Shown here: piece by piece, positions 1 to 11,711 of the stretch
How positions within the stretch are numbered: the first letter of the stretch is position 1
Layout of the letters: every line of letters starts with the position of its first letter
The notes under the pieces: generated by a model
Told to the model about the DNA's origin: nothing
Database searches by the model: none
Seen by the model: only the letters and a program-made list of their open reading frames with translations
Assembly: GCA_965644295.1 (NCBI GenBank)
Contig: CBFFRP010000352.1
Coordinates: 363,310 to 427,309, forward strand
DNA length: 64,000 nucleotides
From: Paraphysomonas bandaiensis
Lineage: Eukaryota > Chrysophyceae
Direction of reading: 5' to 3'
Translations under genes and position numbers: made by a program

Positions 1-3000
1 CTATCTGATGGTTCCCATACCTCTTCACACTCATCAGTTATATATAACCGCAGGTCAGTTACAATGGATCCAGCACAGAGTTCCCATGGGTCAGGCAATG
101 AGCGACCACAGTACAATACCTACGACCATAATAGGGTCAGCTATATAGAGGTTCACACTAGTTGTATCACACCTCCATCGACTTCGGTTTGTGTCCAGGG
201 CTCACCAGCAATAGAAGTTGTGTTTTCGGAGGAGTGGACTGGCTAATTTCAACTCCGTCCTCTCCAACCCATTCCAAGTATAACTCCTGGATTACTTCCA
301 TTGCTGAGCAAGAAATCTCCTCCTCGACATCAACACGAACATGTGATAGAGTTGCCACTCCATGGACAGCAGAAACGGGGAAATCATGATCAGCATGAAG
401 AGGCCCTTCGGTCAGTCTCACTATCCATCGTGAGTCTCCCATGGGTCCAGTCCGATTGCCATTACTGTCAAAACACACTACAGATAATGGCGACAGTGTA
501 TCACCATTTCGAACAGAGAGTACTCTATCTTCCAAGTCCGTGACAGCTATGCGCTTCGGAAATCCTGGCACGAAACACATTTTGAAAGTTTCAGACACCA
601 ATACATCGTTTTGTGAAAAGTCAGCAGTAACCTCCACCTCTTTCTTTGACACTTGATCACGTGAAATAAATGGTTCATTATCTGTGGTCTCTACGAGCCA
701 CTTATTCACCTCAAATTCAAGAGCAGTCTCATTCGATTTTAACTACAGTGCAGACATAAGATGAGTAACCTATGCAAATAAAAAGAGCTGCATACATGAA
801 ATGTGTGATCGTAATTGTCTCCACAGGATATGCTTAGGTTTTCAGCGCGAAGCCGAAGAGAAAAATCACCAGTTATACTTGTAGCATTATCTTGAGAGTC
901 AAAAAACTCTACGGTAAACCCAGGAAGGTATGAGTCGAGTTGTACTGCTGGAAAATGAGTGTCACTAATCTTTATTTTGTTTACGACGCCCGCAGACACC
1001 TGCATACGCATCTTCGTTGGCACACAAGCTACGTATACGAAATAGCTCACCTGCGCACTAAATTCCTCGAAGTGTACTATCTCATTATCATCAAGGACTT
1101 CAACAACCATTGTGTGTTTACCTGCCTTGTTCAGGCAGATATCATGAAACACATAGTATTGGGCCTGAGTACAAATAGGAACACTTACTAAACAAGCGAC
1201 TACTGGGCGTAATCAAAGCATCACAAACCTACCTTCCCATGCCCTGATGATATGAATTTAATACTGCCATCGCGATGTTCAGACTTCTCACTGCAGTTTC
1301 TGCAGATACCGTGATCCGTGTTTAAGCTTTTCGTTATCAGTCGAACAGAATATTTGCGGTTGGCAGCCTCGGGCCTCCCAGGGTATTCAGTGATGATATT
1401 GTTTTTGGCATTTCGTATAGAGACAGCTATGTAATCCACTTTCATGCCGACGTTGAATGAAATATTTTTATGAATACGCTCGCACTTCGTCTGGCGATAA
1501 ACTTCCACAGCTACTTTACTCGGTTGATATTCTTTAACCAAATCTTCAAGGTCTTTGACGGATATCTATATTTCATACAACAGTAAGTACACGATAGGGC
1601 TATTCTATAGCATCGGAAGAACACATACAAACGAACCCACCCATTCGACTCCTGAAAAATCAATATGTATAAGTGAAACGACCAATTCGTTAGCATTGGA
1701 TTTGCCATACAACTCCTCGGGGAGTTGTGAAAACAGTAAATACCCGCGACCAAAGCCCTCGTCCTGTTCAAAATAATATAAAATGAAAGCATATCTTCAA
1801 ATTATACTGTATATAAGTTCAGTTTAAATACTAAATATTACCCGCGTATCATGAGTCGTTGGCGAGCTCACAATGAACCCCTCTACCCTTGCATATACCG
1901 TTACAGCTTTTCCTTTTTTGTCGTTCTTCCTCAAACTGAGTTTCAATACATCCCCTCCTTTAACCGCGACCGCTCCAGACCCTATATACATGTCATATAT
2001 GCATTGGATATAGGATTCGCGTGTGATATCGCACCGTAACCATACTGGACCGAATTGTATACAGCTATATCATTCACTTCAGTTTCGGATGCAGTTTTAC
2101 GGAAAAACAATCTGCGTGATTTAAGAGCTTCCATCGCCTTTTTTATTCTCTTACTGTCACGCACTCGGTCCGTATACACAAACTCTTGATCATATTTTTT
2201 GTGGCACACCTTTAGCCATGACTTGAACCTATCTTTAGCATTTTTGGGCGATGACGTGATATCCTTCGAAATTTGTCGATCATTTATCCACCTGTCTAAA
2301 TCTGGGTCTACTTGAATCTTTAGCTTATTATTGGCGATATTGACAAAGTTCGAATCAAAAAATAAAAAACCCTTCAGTCGATTAATCCAGTTATGTGAGA
2401 TATCCATAGATTCACATTTGTAAATTGTCTTAGCGCCCGGGAAGAAGCTTAGCTTCGAGACTACAGTCTCAGGCACAAGTCGATTTTGCCAGTACACCCG
2501 GAAGACTGGCTCAGGAGTTACGTCTTCAGTAAGATCAATGATATCAAACTGCTCATCCGTACTCTGCCCCCCCAACAAAATATTGGTCGGGGGAAGTGTC
2601 TCTTCCCCACGCTGGCAAGGAAAGTACAATAACACTCCCTTTATTTCGACTCTTTGAGCGGTGCTGCCAGTGTGGGCTTGTGACTTCACGCACAATAATT
2701 AGCACTTAATATATTGAAATATACATCAATTCATATACCCATGCTACCATAAAACACCTACCCATATTGAATTTTCTATATTATTTGCCCTTCTGCTCCT
2801 TGAGTCCTTAACTGGATTAGGGTCAGGTACACTCAATGAAAACCGAAAGAAATCGGAAGCTTTTTCAAAGTATCTATACATAGTAGATAAGATAGTTACG
2901 ACTCGCAGCAACATCGAGATAGATACCTCGAATTAACATCGTTTACTTCATTCAGTTTGATATGAATAACTTCTTGTCCGCCGACAAAAACAAATAACGA

Positions 3001-4063
3001 AATGCACAGGGGCGTGGAAGGGCAGTTTGATATCTCCCTGCTCGAATACAAAATATTAATACACGCGCATAATAAAAATGAAAAATATCCACTTGTATAT
3101 GGAGAGGAATCACTAAACAATGGAACACTTACGGTCTACTATTCTGAGCATCATATAGATGCTCTGGGTGCAGATGAAAGTGATAGATGTCTGCTAACTG
3201 CATTCCTAAATCGCGATACTTGCCGTCTTTCTGAAGCCTTTTCACGGTCCTGTGATATAAAACTTATACTAAAGCCACTAAATATATATATCATATCAAA
3301 GGCGCTTACGTTGATGTAAGTCGAATAGCAATAATTGTGAAGCTGCTATCTGACTCCTCGTAGTTCCTTCTGCACTCTTGTAAGCATCTAGGATATCCTT
3401 TATTTTCCGTAGTCATATCCCACTGAGGACTGCTATCACTTCGGGATCTCTGTAGCAGATCACTCTCATACACCTAAAGTGCAATTACGACAAGAGAAAG
3501 CACGCCGGGACGAGATCACTGAACCCCGAGATATATGCGAAACACACCTCTTCATTTCTTTGAAACCTCTCATGCAGCTCGTTCTCATCTAAAACAAGCT
3601 CCAAGATTTCGGAACACGTATCACTTCTGGTAGTTACATGCAATCTATCGCCTAAAAAGAATCCAGCTTGCTTTGCTCCAACACCAAACCTCGATATGTT
3701 GCAGCTACTGGAATCCGTGTTTCCCAATCCTGTAGACTCTATATCTGCGGAATAAGTGGCAAATTTCTCTATTTCCTCCACAGTCATCCCTTTTCCATTG
3801 TCGACAATCATGATGTAACTGGGAAAGTTCTTATAGAATTCAAGGCTCATATAAATTTCAATGTTACGAGATGTCGGATGCGACTTAGTGGCTTGAATCG
3901 AGTTATCGATAAACTCAGCCAAACCATCTGCCACCCCTGAGACATGTGCTTAATACTTAAGACACTCAACATCACATCACTTACTTGAGAAATGAGATCT
4001 TCCAGATGATGTGAGTGTAGTGTAGTGCGGTGTGTGTTTGATCCCTATATGCTCTACTGGCAT
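1..4063 (-). CDS. SMCHD1-like: SMCHD1-like GHKL ATPase (5' complete, 3' cut by window edge)
   Basis: The N-terminal exons carry a GHKL ATPase: N box EFIDNS, then DNGKGM, then RFGVGAKQA, the same order and spacing as human SMCHD1. A short stretch before it (TPHYTTL) matches the segment preceding the SMCHD1 ATPase. Later exons match the transducer and following regions: LADIYHFHLH, WQNRLVPE, and FKSWLKVCHKKYD, which corresponds to SMCHD1 FALWLKDCHEKYD. Then come Ig-like beta-rich stretches. Exons I could place run about 4063-3985, 3936-3548, 3473-3310, 3249-3133, 3037-2927, 2873-2762, 2683-2035, 1981-1840, then blocks near 1768-1640, 1561-1230, 1152-795 and 709-167, joined by introns of about 47-110 bases. 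The SMC-type hinge would lie beyond base 1 and is not seen. The ubiquitin-like N-terminal domain of human SMCHD1 appears absent; ATG 4063 is the first in frame after an upstream stop. In animals the family acts in chromatin silencing; plant GMI1 acts in DNA repair. Assignment rests on recalled alignment, but it is consistent across many exons. Confidence 0.5.
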
Positions 4064-4528
4064 CGATGTTGTTGTTTCCTGCAGTACTAGATATACCCGT
4101 ACAAATAAACAACTATAGTACCCCTTGAGCTAAATGATATGAACGCTTCTCAATTCAAGTGTATGGAATACATATGCGGGGTGTGTGCATGTCAGCTTGG
4201 CTCGGCACTCAGTGAAGTAAAGTGTACAAACTGAAAACTCTCCTCTGCAGTGGACACGGAGGATATGTGCCAATTTCTGGAACACAGCGGACTACTGTAC
4301 AATACCGGTATACGGCACACTGTATACTGCTGTACCAAAATAAAATAGTGTTGTATTAAAAACTACGGAAGGAAATACGGGATATACCGTATACTGTATG
4401 TATACAGTGATGGGACACTGCAACATCCACGAGCAGTGTGTGTGTACAGCACCTTGTGAACACTCAATGGCTTCAAGGAATAACTTTGAGGTGGTAGTGA
4501 TGGACAATCAATAAGATTCCTCATAGAT
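4064..4528. promoter_or_regulatory. Divergent promoter region, SMCHD1-like / NHE
   Basis: These 465 bases separate two outward-facing start codons. The region holds TACTGCTGTA at 4325-4334, the reverse complement of a motif seen in several other promoters here, and several GTATAC/CTGTATAC-rich stretches. No coding exon was recognised, although an upstream exon for either gene cannot be excluded. Confidence 0.5.
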
Positions 4529-6502
4529 ATGGAAGGAAGACTCCTCAATGAGCAGTCAGAGATTGCGCATGAGTTTGGCGCCCTCAACACATTGCTCTTG
4601 GTCGTTGTTCTTGGACTATGCATACTTAGTGCCTATCTTATTAAGCAGCACAACTTCTACTATCTTCCCGAGTCTGCGGCCGCTATTCTTGTTGGGATAG
4701 TTGTTGGAGGTAGTGATCCTACTGTTTGTACTGAGTTCACTAATGTTTCCGCAGGGTTAGCACGTATAGTTTATCCGAGTGAGGAAGAATTAGAATTTCT
4801 TACATTTGAACCGGAATTGTTTTTTTTCTTGCTCCTTCCTCCTATTATATTTGAGGCCGGGTATACGCTGAAGAAAAAGGAGTTTTTTGCTAATTTTTGG
4901 ACTATTGCACTCTTTGCTGTTGCAGGGACAATAGTGTCGACTGTAATCATTGGATTTCTTGTTTATCTTATGGGTTTAATAGGTGTAGCCTCTGTTGATA
5001 CATCCAATCCTATGGAGGCGATGCTCTTCGGTGCACTTATATCAGCTGTTGATCCTGTTGCTACGCTATCCATTATGGGGAACCCGAAGCTAAATTGTGA
5101 CCCTTTGTTGTACAACCTTGTGTTTGGCGAAAGTGTCCTCAACGATGCTGTTGCGATTGTTTTGTTTAATACCTTTATTGATTTTTACCAATCCGGGAAC
5201 GATTTCTCAGGATCCACTATTCCATCTGTTTTGCTACGATTTACAGTAATATCTCTTGGTTCTGTCTTTGTAGGAATCGTGATAGGACTTGTATGCTCGT
5301 ACTTGTGTAAACATACCCAGATGCGTCGGTATCCGGAGTACGAGATATCCATGATTTTTCTCTTTGCGTATGGTAGCTACGCTTTCTCTGAAGCGTTGAA
5401 GCTGTCTGGAATTATGAGTCTCTTTTTTTGTGGTGTAGTTCTCTCGCACTACAATAGCCACAACCTTTCAGCTACCTCCCAAGTAACGGCACACAATATA
5501 TTTAAATGCATGGCTGGCATGTCTGAATTTTTTGTTTATTTGTACATGGGCATGGGTTTTTTTACGGGACGCTTTAGAAACTGGAACTTTGTGTTTATCA
5601 TCCTTTGTATCATTTTTTGTCTTCTCTCCCGAGTGTGCAACAGCTTTCCATTTTCATATCTTGCCAACATCTGGCGTGCTCAAAAAATACCTTTTGAAAT
5701 GAAATGTGCCATATGGTTTGCTGGACTTCGGGGCGCGATTGCCTTTGCACTGTCTCAAAATATGCCAGGACATAACACTGACTTGTATGTCTCGACCACT
5801 TTGTCTATTGTCATATTCACAACTGTAGTTTGTGGAGGGCTGACGGAGCCTATGTTATCGAAGTTTGGGATGCGCGGACAGCCCCTTCTCGGTACGGACA
5901 GTGAATCTAGATATCAGGTGCGCATTCTATATGTACGACTTATTGCTGTTACTATGTGGGAGTTGTTGTATATGTTATTACTTTTGTGGTCATGACCTTA
6001 TCTGCTTTGTGTAACAGCTTAGTGCACCGTTGGATTCACCTCTGGCTGATGATGAGGAAATAGAGCGTTCGGCAACTGGCGCGCGAAACTTTTGGTCGAA
6101 GTTTGATGCTACCTATATGCAACCTTTCTTTGGGGGTGACGAGGTAGGAAGACTTATTGTACGTACCGCTATATATTCCTTTGGTTTTATGCGTATTTCT
6201 ATGCAAAGATGGCAGAAAGTGAACTCGACATCAGCGTAAACTCCCAGCAAAGCCGCCGGCGATCCGATGAAGAGTGGTCCCTCCAGCAGCAGGAAGAGGG
6301 TGGAAGTATTGTAGGATGGGATACTCGCCTTCCATCAGTTCTGAGTAGTAGCTCGAGGGATAGCGCATCATCAGCAACACCTCCTCACCTTTCACAGCAT
6401 GGGGTTACAGGAGAAGAACCTATTGCAGTTGGTAGATGTTCAGTGCCTAGAGGATTAGCGAAATACATTCCACCAGGGAGTGCTGCCGATGTGCAATTGT
6501 AG
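4529..6502 (+). CDS. NHE8-like: Na+/H+ exchanger, NHE8-like (CPA1 family)
   Basis: Three exons (4529-5917, 6018-6143, 6209-6502) give 602 aa. About 12 hydrophobic segments form the CPA1 exchanger domain. Conserved stretches are LLPPIIFEAGY near residue 105, ISAVDPVA near 172, FGESVLNDAVAI near 200 (the Asp/Asn cation site region) and GLRGAIAFAL near 400. These resemble human NHE8 more than plasma-membrane NHE1-5. NHE8 exchanges Na+ or K+ for H+ at the Golgi and other endomembranes or the apical surface; an endomembrane site here is inference. The C-terminal tail of about 150 residues is polar and Ser-rich with acidic stretches (DDEEIERS), as expected for a cytosolic regulatory tail. The second and third exons keep the frame and extend the tail past an in-frame stop that lies inside intron 1 (5918-6017). 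The third-exon acceptor (AAAG before 6209) is weak, so the last junction is less certain. Confidence 0.5.
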
Positions 6503-6913
6503 AACCATGTTGTTGGTGACATCTTAGGAAGCTGTCTTTTAGTTGGTGATAATAGACTCGAAAAAGTGGACCATGAATAGAGTAGAATGGTAAAAGCAGT
6601 CGGAAATATCTCCCAATATTATTTTCGAGTTGCTTATGTTAATCACTATCTAATGTTTTAAACACACACACAATGACGGTTTCATGAAGTGTTACGAAAT
6701 AAGATGAGATAAACTGAAATGTAGTGATTGTATAGTGTATAGCACATAATAAAAAGATCGTTCCCCAAACGTTTTTAGTTTTGGAGAAAGAATTTATCAT
6801 GCACTCGTGCACGAACGCGTTTTACCCGACAATTAGGGCTTAACCGGAATTTCAGCTTTCTAATACGAAATGTGTTCAGCGCTACTTACTTACACAAGCT
6901 ATGATTTTGAATA
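6503..6913. other. Intergenic, no gene seen
   Basis: AT-rich DNA downstream of the exchanger gene. It contains a short CA run near 6662-6672 and no open frame that looks like coding sequence. It probably includes the 3' untranslated region and the flank of the hAT insertion. Confidence 0.5.
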
Positions 6914-6921
6914 ATATTAAA

Positions 6922-8033
6922 CAGGTCTGTGTATCAATTAATTGTCAATTAATTGACGCAGGTTGTAGTCAATTATAATTGCATTTATTACTTGCTGTCT
7001 CAATTTCAATTATTGCAATTAACTGCAATTATATATATAAGTACTAAAATACACTAGTTGCCAATATAGCTACCTCAACTGCCATTTCATTCCTGAGGCG
7101 ACGGTTCATGCGTCAAAATGTCGAGGAGTCAATCTCTTGCGCAAACCCGTCATAACAATCTTAGCTCTACTGAACAACCTTTCAACCTTATTAGTTGTGG
7201 CATGCAAGTGCTTCATGCTGCGGTAACGAGTTTGCTGATTAAGAAGTGCTCGCTTCCGCTGCCTGCTACCATCAATCATTCGGAACTAGACTCGCACAGT
7301 CAAATCTTATTCATCCTAACCGAGAAAAAATATTTTAATTTAATCTTTTTCCGTCCGAGTTACAGCTTCGTTGCCACATAGAATCCTCAAGACTGCTTTT
7401 TTGAAAGCAGCGTAATGAATAATAGCAGCATTGTCAAATCGGGTGCCTTATGATGAGTTCGTCTAACAATGTACAAACGTCATGGAGTTAGGTCAAGCTT
7501 GTGATCACCTTACTTCTGTAATTGCAAGGGCACTAGTTAAAGCAATTCCAATTCATCCCGTAATTGCACGAGCTTGACATGCTCACTTAGTATTAGACTT
7601 AACACGTCGGAACCAAGCTCACATCATCGCAAATGATTAGATAGAAGCAAGTAGCGGCCTATCATGGAAAATGTGGAGCTCCGTTTTCTACAGGACAAGT
7701 CTCTACAGCAAGCTCTTCGTTAATATCATTTATTTTCTCAAAAAATACTCATGCAATGACTTCTGGTGCTAATTTATCGCTCATATAGCTAATTAATTAG
7801 ATGAATTACTATGTGATATGTGAGATAATGCTATGGATATTATAGCTTTCACCAATCATCGATTTTTTCAATAAAAATGCCGTTTTTTAACAACTTTTTA
7901 CATAAAAAGATGGTATTTTTTGATCAAAAAATAGAAGCAAGCAGGAGTCAATTATAATTGCAATTACGATTTGATGTCCCAATTTCCATTATTGCAATTT
8001 CAATAATTGACAGTTAATTGATACGCAGCCCTG
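6922..8033 (-). mobile_element. Decayed hAT-superfamily DNA transposon
   Basis: Imperfect terminal inverted repeats define the ends: CAGGTCTGTGTATCAATTAA at 6922 and, read on the other strand from 8033, CAGGGCTGCGTATCAATTAA. The element is flanked by a perfect 8-bp direct repeat, ATATTAAA, at 6914-6921 and 8034-8041. Eight-base target duplications and CAGGG-type ends are typical of hAT elements. Subterminal AATTATAATTG and CAATTATTGCAATT repeats occur at both ends. Near the left end a remnant of the transposase C-terminus is readable on the minus strand, so the element is a degraded copy of 1,112 bp rather than a purely non-autonomous MITE. A related element with the same ends lies at about 59502-60512. 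Confidence 0.5.
7106..7270 (-). pseudogene. hAT transposase C-terminal dimerisation remnant
   Basis: Read on the minus strand towards 7106, the frame includes NKVERLFSRAKIVMTGLRKR followed by LTPRHFD and a stop. This is the ERLFSxAGxxxTxxRxRL signature of the hAT dimerisation domain. Only about 50 residues are open, no upstream catalytic region was recognised, and the usual preceding AT-S-ERLFS context is partly altered (TTNKVERLFS). It lies inside the inverted-repeat-bounded element, which supports the hAT call. It cannot encode an active transposase. Confidence 0.5.
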
Positions 8034-8194
8034 ATATTAAATGTGCCAAAATGTAATTTCCGACAAAGAATTATTAGTTAGCAGATATTATGTCAGCTAC
8101 ATCCTATGGGAAAGCACTAGTACCTAGTTACTAATCCAGTGCAGACACGCAGCCACAATTTGGATTCGAAAGCAAATTTCCCAGCACGCACAGT

Positions 8195-9123
8195 TTAGCA
8201 GTATAATCCTGTATAGGTGTGAAAATCATACTCAGACCCCATCTCCCAAGGTGTCCCGGTATTAGTGGCGCCGTACGAAGCCATCTTGTTATTAAAAGGA
8301 AGTTTGAGAGGCTCAACGGATCCGATATTCGAGGCTAAGAACTTGGCATTCGCAGGTAAGGCTTGGAAGGAAGACAAAAAGAACGACAGTCTTGGAAAAT
8401 TCGCCAAAGGTAGAGCGCTGTTTGTAAATGTAGCCAAAGAGGTGTATTGTAACAGCATTTCATATAGGTGGAAGTCAGGTGCCGTAGCTTTGTCCCCTAC
8501 AAGGAAAGTTCCGCTGAATCCACGTTCCGTAACAGCACGTTCCAACCAAAGCTCGAGCTTTTGAAGAACACCATTCTTTCCAGTGACGTTGTCAAGGACA
8601 GCCTGAGCTGCACTAATCTCAAGGGGACCGTTGCAATAAGCAAATTTAACCATTGTATTCCTCAGATCCATAATCTGAATACAGATATCACACAAAAAGT
8701 ACTACATGAGAGGAACATCAATCCAACCTCACACAACAACTGCTCGCACTCAATGGCTTCATCCTCAGTCGATCCCCACATGTCCAGCTTACGGCCAAGA
8801 TAAGAGAAGCATGCATTTGTCTGAGAAATCAACCTATTTCCGTCAATGATGTACGGCAAGTTGATGAGAGGATTCTGCTTTTTCAATTCCTTTTTGGCAG
8901 TAAACCATTCGCTACAATCATATTTACCATCTTCAACTTTGACTGAAAAATATATTATAAGGGTGTCATGTGTCTTATTAAACTGCAGTCACGCACCGTC
9001 GTACATAACATTGTTCAGTGGTCTCCCAGAATACATCACCATCATTCGCAGTGGGGATGCAAGGCCACGGATACTCCAGTATCCCACTGTGATAGGTTCA
9101 CCTTGTGAAGATTGCTCGGACAT
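8195..9123 (-). CDS. GST: Glutathione S-transferase, mu-class-like
   Basis: Three exons (9123-8997, 8942-8728, 8674-8195) with introns of 54 and 53 bases give 273 aa. The thioredoxin-like half has TVGYWSIRGLA near the N-terminus, matching the LGYWDIRGLA of mu-class GSTs including the catalytic Tyr. NLPYIIDG and QTNACFSYLGRK match the glutathione-contact NLPYLIDG and QSNAILxYIARK stretches. The C-terminal helical half contains FSGTFLVGDKATAPDFHLYE, matching the GNKITFVDFLVYD motif, and a FPRLSFFLSSFQALP segment. The enzyme conjugates glutathione to electrophiles in the cytosol. It is longer than the usual 218 residues, with inserts in the C-terminal half and about 30 extra residues at the end. 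Start ATG 9123 is the only reasonable one, ten codons before the first beta strand. Confidence 0.5.
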
Positions 9124-9566
9124 CTTGATGAAATATTAAACCCTGATGATAACTATGTGCACAGTGCCATTCATATGCATATGCTCTGAGATACATGCAC
9201 CATACCACCATTCCACATTCCACAAACAGAAATCTAGAAATCTAACAAATATCCAGATATACAACGCACTGTGCAGTATATTCGAACCACAAATCTAAAA
9301 TTTGCCGTTTTTTAATGAATGTGTTAAGTTTCAGACAAAAAATAGTATCCAAGATCCTTTTTTTTGTGTGTTGGTGACGGGAACCAATCAAGTCATCGCC
9401 ATCACATCAGTGCACTCGTTTTTGAATGGAGCACACACCAAGTGCGTTTGATATGCATGTATTGATGTATTGGGATATATTTATACCAGTCGTTCAGTGC
9501 ACTGTGCATACAGGCGTCTAGATAGAATAATCGCCGTAACTAAGGGGTTATATTGTTGGTTTCATA
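9124..9566. promoter_or_regulatory. Divergent promoter region, GST / acyl-activating enzyme
   Basis: About 440 bases between outward-facing start codons, with repeated TGCATATGC-like stretches (9170-9185), GTGCAGTATATTCG near 9270 and CAGTGCACTGTGCATACAG near 9500. No exon is evident. Confidence 0.5.
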
Positions 9567-11711
9567 ATGGAATTTGTAAATGGTTGTTTGCTCCCTGGAA
9601 ATCTTCGCGAGAGTCTCTCTGACTCCCATAAAGAGATCCTGGCGAAGGTCGAGAACATGGACGATCCAATGAAACGCTGGGCATTGCTGTCAAAGTCTAT
9701 TCTCTCGCCATCCTATGCATGGGATATCCACCGAACACTCTATCAAAACAATTACAAGGACTCAGAGGTAGCCCCGGCGTGGTTTCCTGATGATATTGAT
9801 ACCACTCAAACAGTTGTTGGCAAACTCATGAAAGAGAAAGGGTTCACAAGGTATCAGGACTTTTACAATTGGTCCATTAGCTCTCCGGAAGAATTCTGGG
9901 ATACATGTATTAAAGAAACTAAGGCTGTATTTGATGTGCCGTATACAAGCGTGTTCGACTCCTCACATCCTGAGCACGGTGTAAAGAGTGTAAATTACCT
10001 TCCTGGATCTAAACTAAATATCGCTGCATCCTGTTTTAACCGACGGGCTCCAGAAGAGCCTGCTATAATATATGCCTCTGAAACTGATACTACTGTCCGC
10101 CAGATGTCTTTCGCTGAGCTGGAAGCACTTTCCAACAAAGTTGCAAACTCGCTAACTCGTTCAAAGGCCGAAGGCGGCATGGGATTAGAGCGAGGTGATG
10201 CCGTCGGTATCTGCATGTCTATGTCCACCGAAGCTGTCGCGATATACCTAGGCATAATCAAGGCTGGCTTGGCGGTCGTTTCTATCGCAGACTCTTTCTC
10301 TGCGAAAGAAATCGAAATGCGCATGCGCCTAGCCCGAGCCAAGGCAATATTCACTCAAGATGTAGTATATCGTCACAATAAAGTCCTTCCCCTCTTTGGC
10401 AGGGTACTGCAAGCTGCCAACTTATTTGCGGATGCTGGAATTCCTGCTCCGCAAAGCGTAATTTTACCCGGTAATGATATATCTATTCACCAATCAGTAC
10501 TGGATATCATGAGAGCGAATATGGATTTTTCGTGGAAAGATTTCCTCGAAGGTTCTTCAGAGTGCTTTGAGAATGTTAGTTGTTCACCAGATGAGATTTG
10601 CAATATTCTCTTTTCTTCTGGTACCACTGGAGAACCTAAGGCGATCCCTTGGACACATGCGACACCTCTAAAATGTGCCATTGATGGTATGCTTCACCAA
10701 GACATCCAGCAGGGTGATGTCGTCGCATGGCCAACAAATCTTGGATGGATGATGGGCCCCTGGTTGCTATTTCAGATGATCAATGGGGCTACTATAGCGT
10801 TATTTGGGGGTGTTACTTCTACTCAATTGTTCTGTAAGTTTGTTGAAGAGGCCAACGTAAGTATGCTCGGAGTTGTCCCCAGCCTTGTGAAGGCATGGGA
10901 GGCGGGTGACTGCGCAGCTGGATGCGACTGGAGTTGTGTCAAGAAGTTTTCCTCCTCGGGAGAGGCTTCTGACCCTCTTTCCATGTTGTGGCTCATGTCG
11001 CGAGCTGGATACAAGCCCGTAATCGAGTACTGTGGTGGAACAGAGGTAGCAGGTTCCTACATGTCATCCACCATGGTACAACCCAACGTGCCAAGCATGT
11101 TCTCCACACCTGTGCTGGGCTCTAATTTTATTATCATCGACCACAACGGCCAGGAAACTATGCAGGGAGAGATCGCGTTGGTTCCACCAGCCATGGGGCT
11201 TTCCACTCGCCTTCTCAACCGTGACCACCATGACTGCTATTACAGTGGTATGCCTGTGCGTGATGATGGCAGGGTGCTCCGAAGGCATGGGGATGAGATC
11301 CAGGCAATAGTATGGGGTGAAGAGCCTGAAACTCACAAGTATTTTAGAGCATTGGGTAGGTGCGATGACACAATGAATATTGGTGGAATCAAGGTGTCTT
11401 CTGTGGAGATTGAGCGGGTTTGTAACGATGCTGAGGAGGTCACGGAGACTGCTGCCATCGGCGTGAGTCCACCTACTGGGGGCCCCTCGAGACTTATTAT
11501 TTTTGTTATCCTTCAGGAAAACAAAGGCGGTGAGGCTGTGAGCCTTCCTGCTCTCAAAACAAAGCTACAGAACGCGATTAAAGTTAACCTCAACCCTTTG
11601 TTTCACATTGGTGATATTGTTATCAAAGATAAACTCCCCCGCACGGCTTCCAACAAAGTCATGCGTCGTATTTTGAGAGATGAATACGTTGCTGAATCCG
11701 CCCGTGCGTAG
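9567..11711 (+). CDS. AAE18-like: Acyl-activating enzyme, AAE17/18-like (acetyl-CoA-synthetase superfamily)
   Basis: A single 714-aa open frame with no intron, unusual among its neighbours. It is an ANL-superfamily adenylate-forming ligase. The AMP-binding P-loop FSSGTTGEPKAIPWT lies near residue 350, VIEYCGGTE near 490, and the A8-like hinge GRCDDTMNIGGIKVSS near 600. The C-terminal TASNKVMRR near 697 carries the catalytic, acetylatable Lys. The fold begins with a long N-terminal region (PAWFPD, FYNWSISSPEEFW) as in acetyl- and acetoacetyl-CoA synthetases. Several stretches (VVSIADSFS, AKAIFTQD, VAWPTNLGWMMGPW) agree closely with plant AAE17/AAE18, a family whose substrates are poorly defined; AAE18 activates an auxin precursor herbicide. 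The exact carboxylate substrate is unknown. There is no clear C-terminal peroxisomal signal; it ends in AESARA. Confidence 0.5.
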   Translation: MEFVNGCLLPGNLRESLSDSHKEILAKVENMDDPMKRWALLSKSILSPSYAWDIHRTLYQNNYKDSEVAPAWFPDDIDTTQTVVGKLMKEKGFTRYQDFYNWSISSPEEFWDTCIKETKAVFDVPYTSVFDSSHPEHGVKSVNYLPGSKLNIAASCFNRRAPEEPAIIYASETDTTVRQMSFAELEALSNKVANSLTRSKAEGGMGLERGDAVGICMSMSTEAVAIYLGIIKAGLAVVSIADSFSAKEIEMRMRLARAKAIFTQDVVYRHNKVLPLFGRVLQAANLFADAGIPAPQSVILPGNDISIHQSVLDIMRANMDFSWKDFLEGSSECFENVSCSPDEICNILFSSGTTGEPKAIPWTHATPLKCAIDGMLHQDIQQGDVVAWPTNLGWMMGPWLLFQMINGATIALFGGVTSTQLFCKFVEEANVSMLGVVPSLVKAWEAGDCAAGCDWSCVKKFSSSGEASDPLSMLWLMSRAGYKPVIEYCGGTEVAGSYMSSTMVQPNVPSMFSTPVLGSNFIIIDHNGQETMQGEIALVPPAMGLSTRLLNRDHHDCYYSGMPVRDDGRVLRRHGDEIQAIVWGEEPETHKYFRALGRCDDTMNIGGIKVSSVEIERVCNDAEEVTETAAIGVSPPTGGPSRLIIFVILQENKGGEAVSLPALKTKLQNAIKVNLNPLFHIGDIVIKDKLPRTASNKVMRRILRDEYVAESARA

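Noticed and set aside
3002-3319. 105-codon plus-strand frame inside the SMCHD1-like gene
   Set aside because: The minus strand carries three spliced exons here that match SMCHD1 on both sides of each intron.
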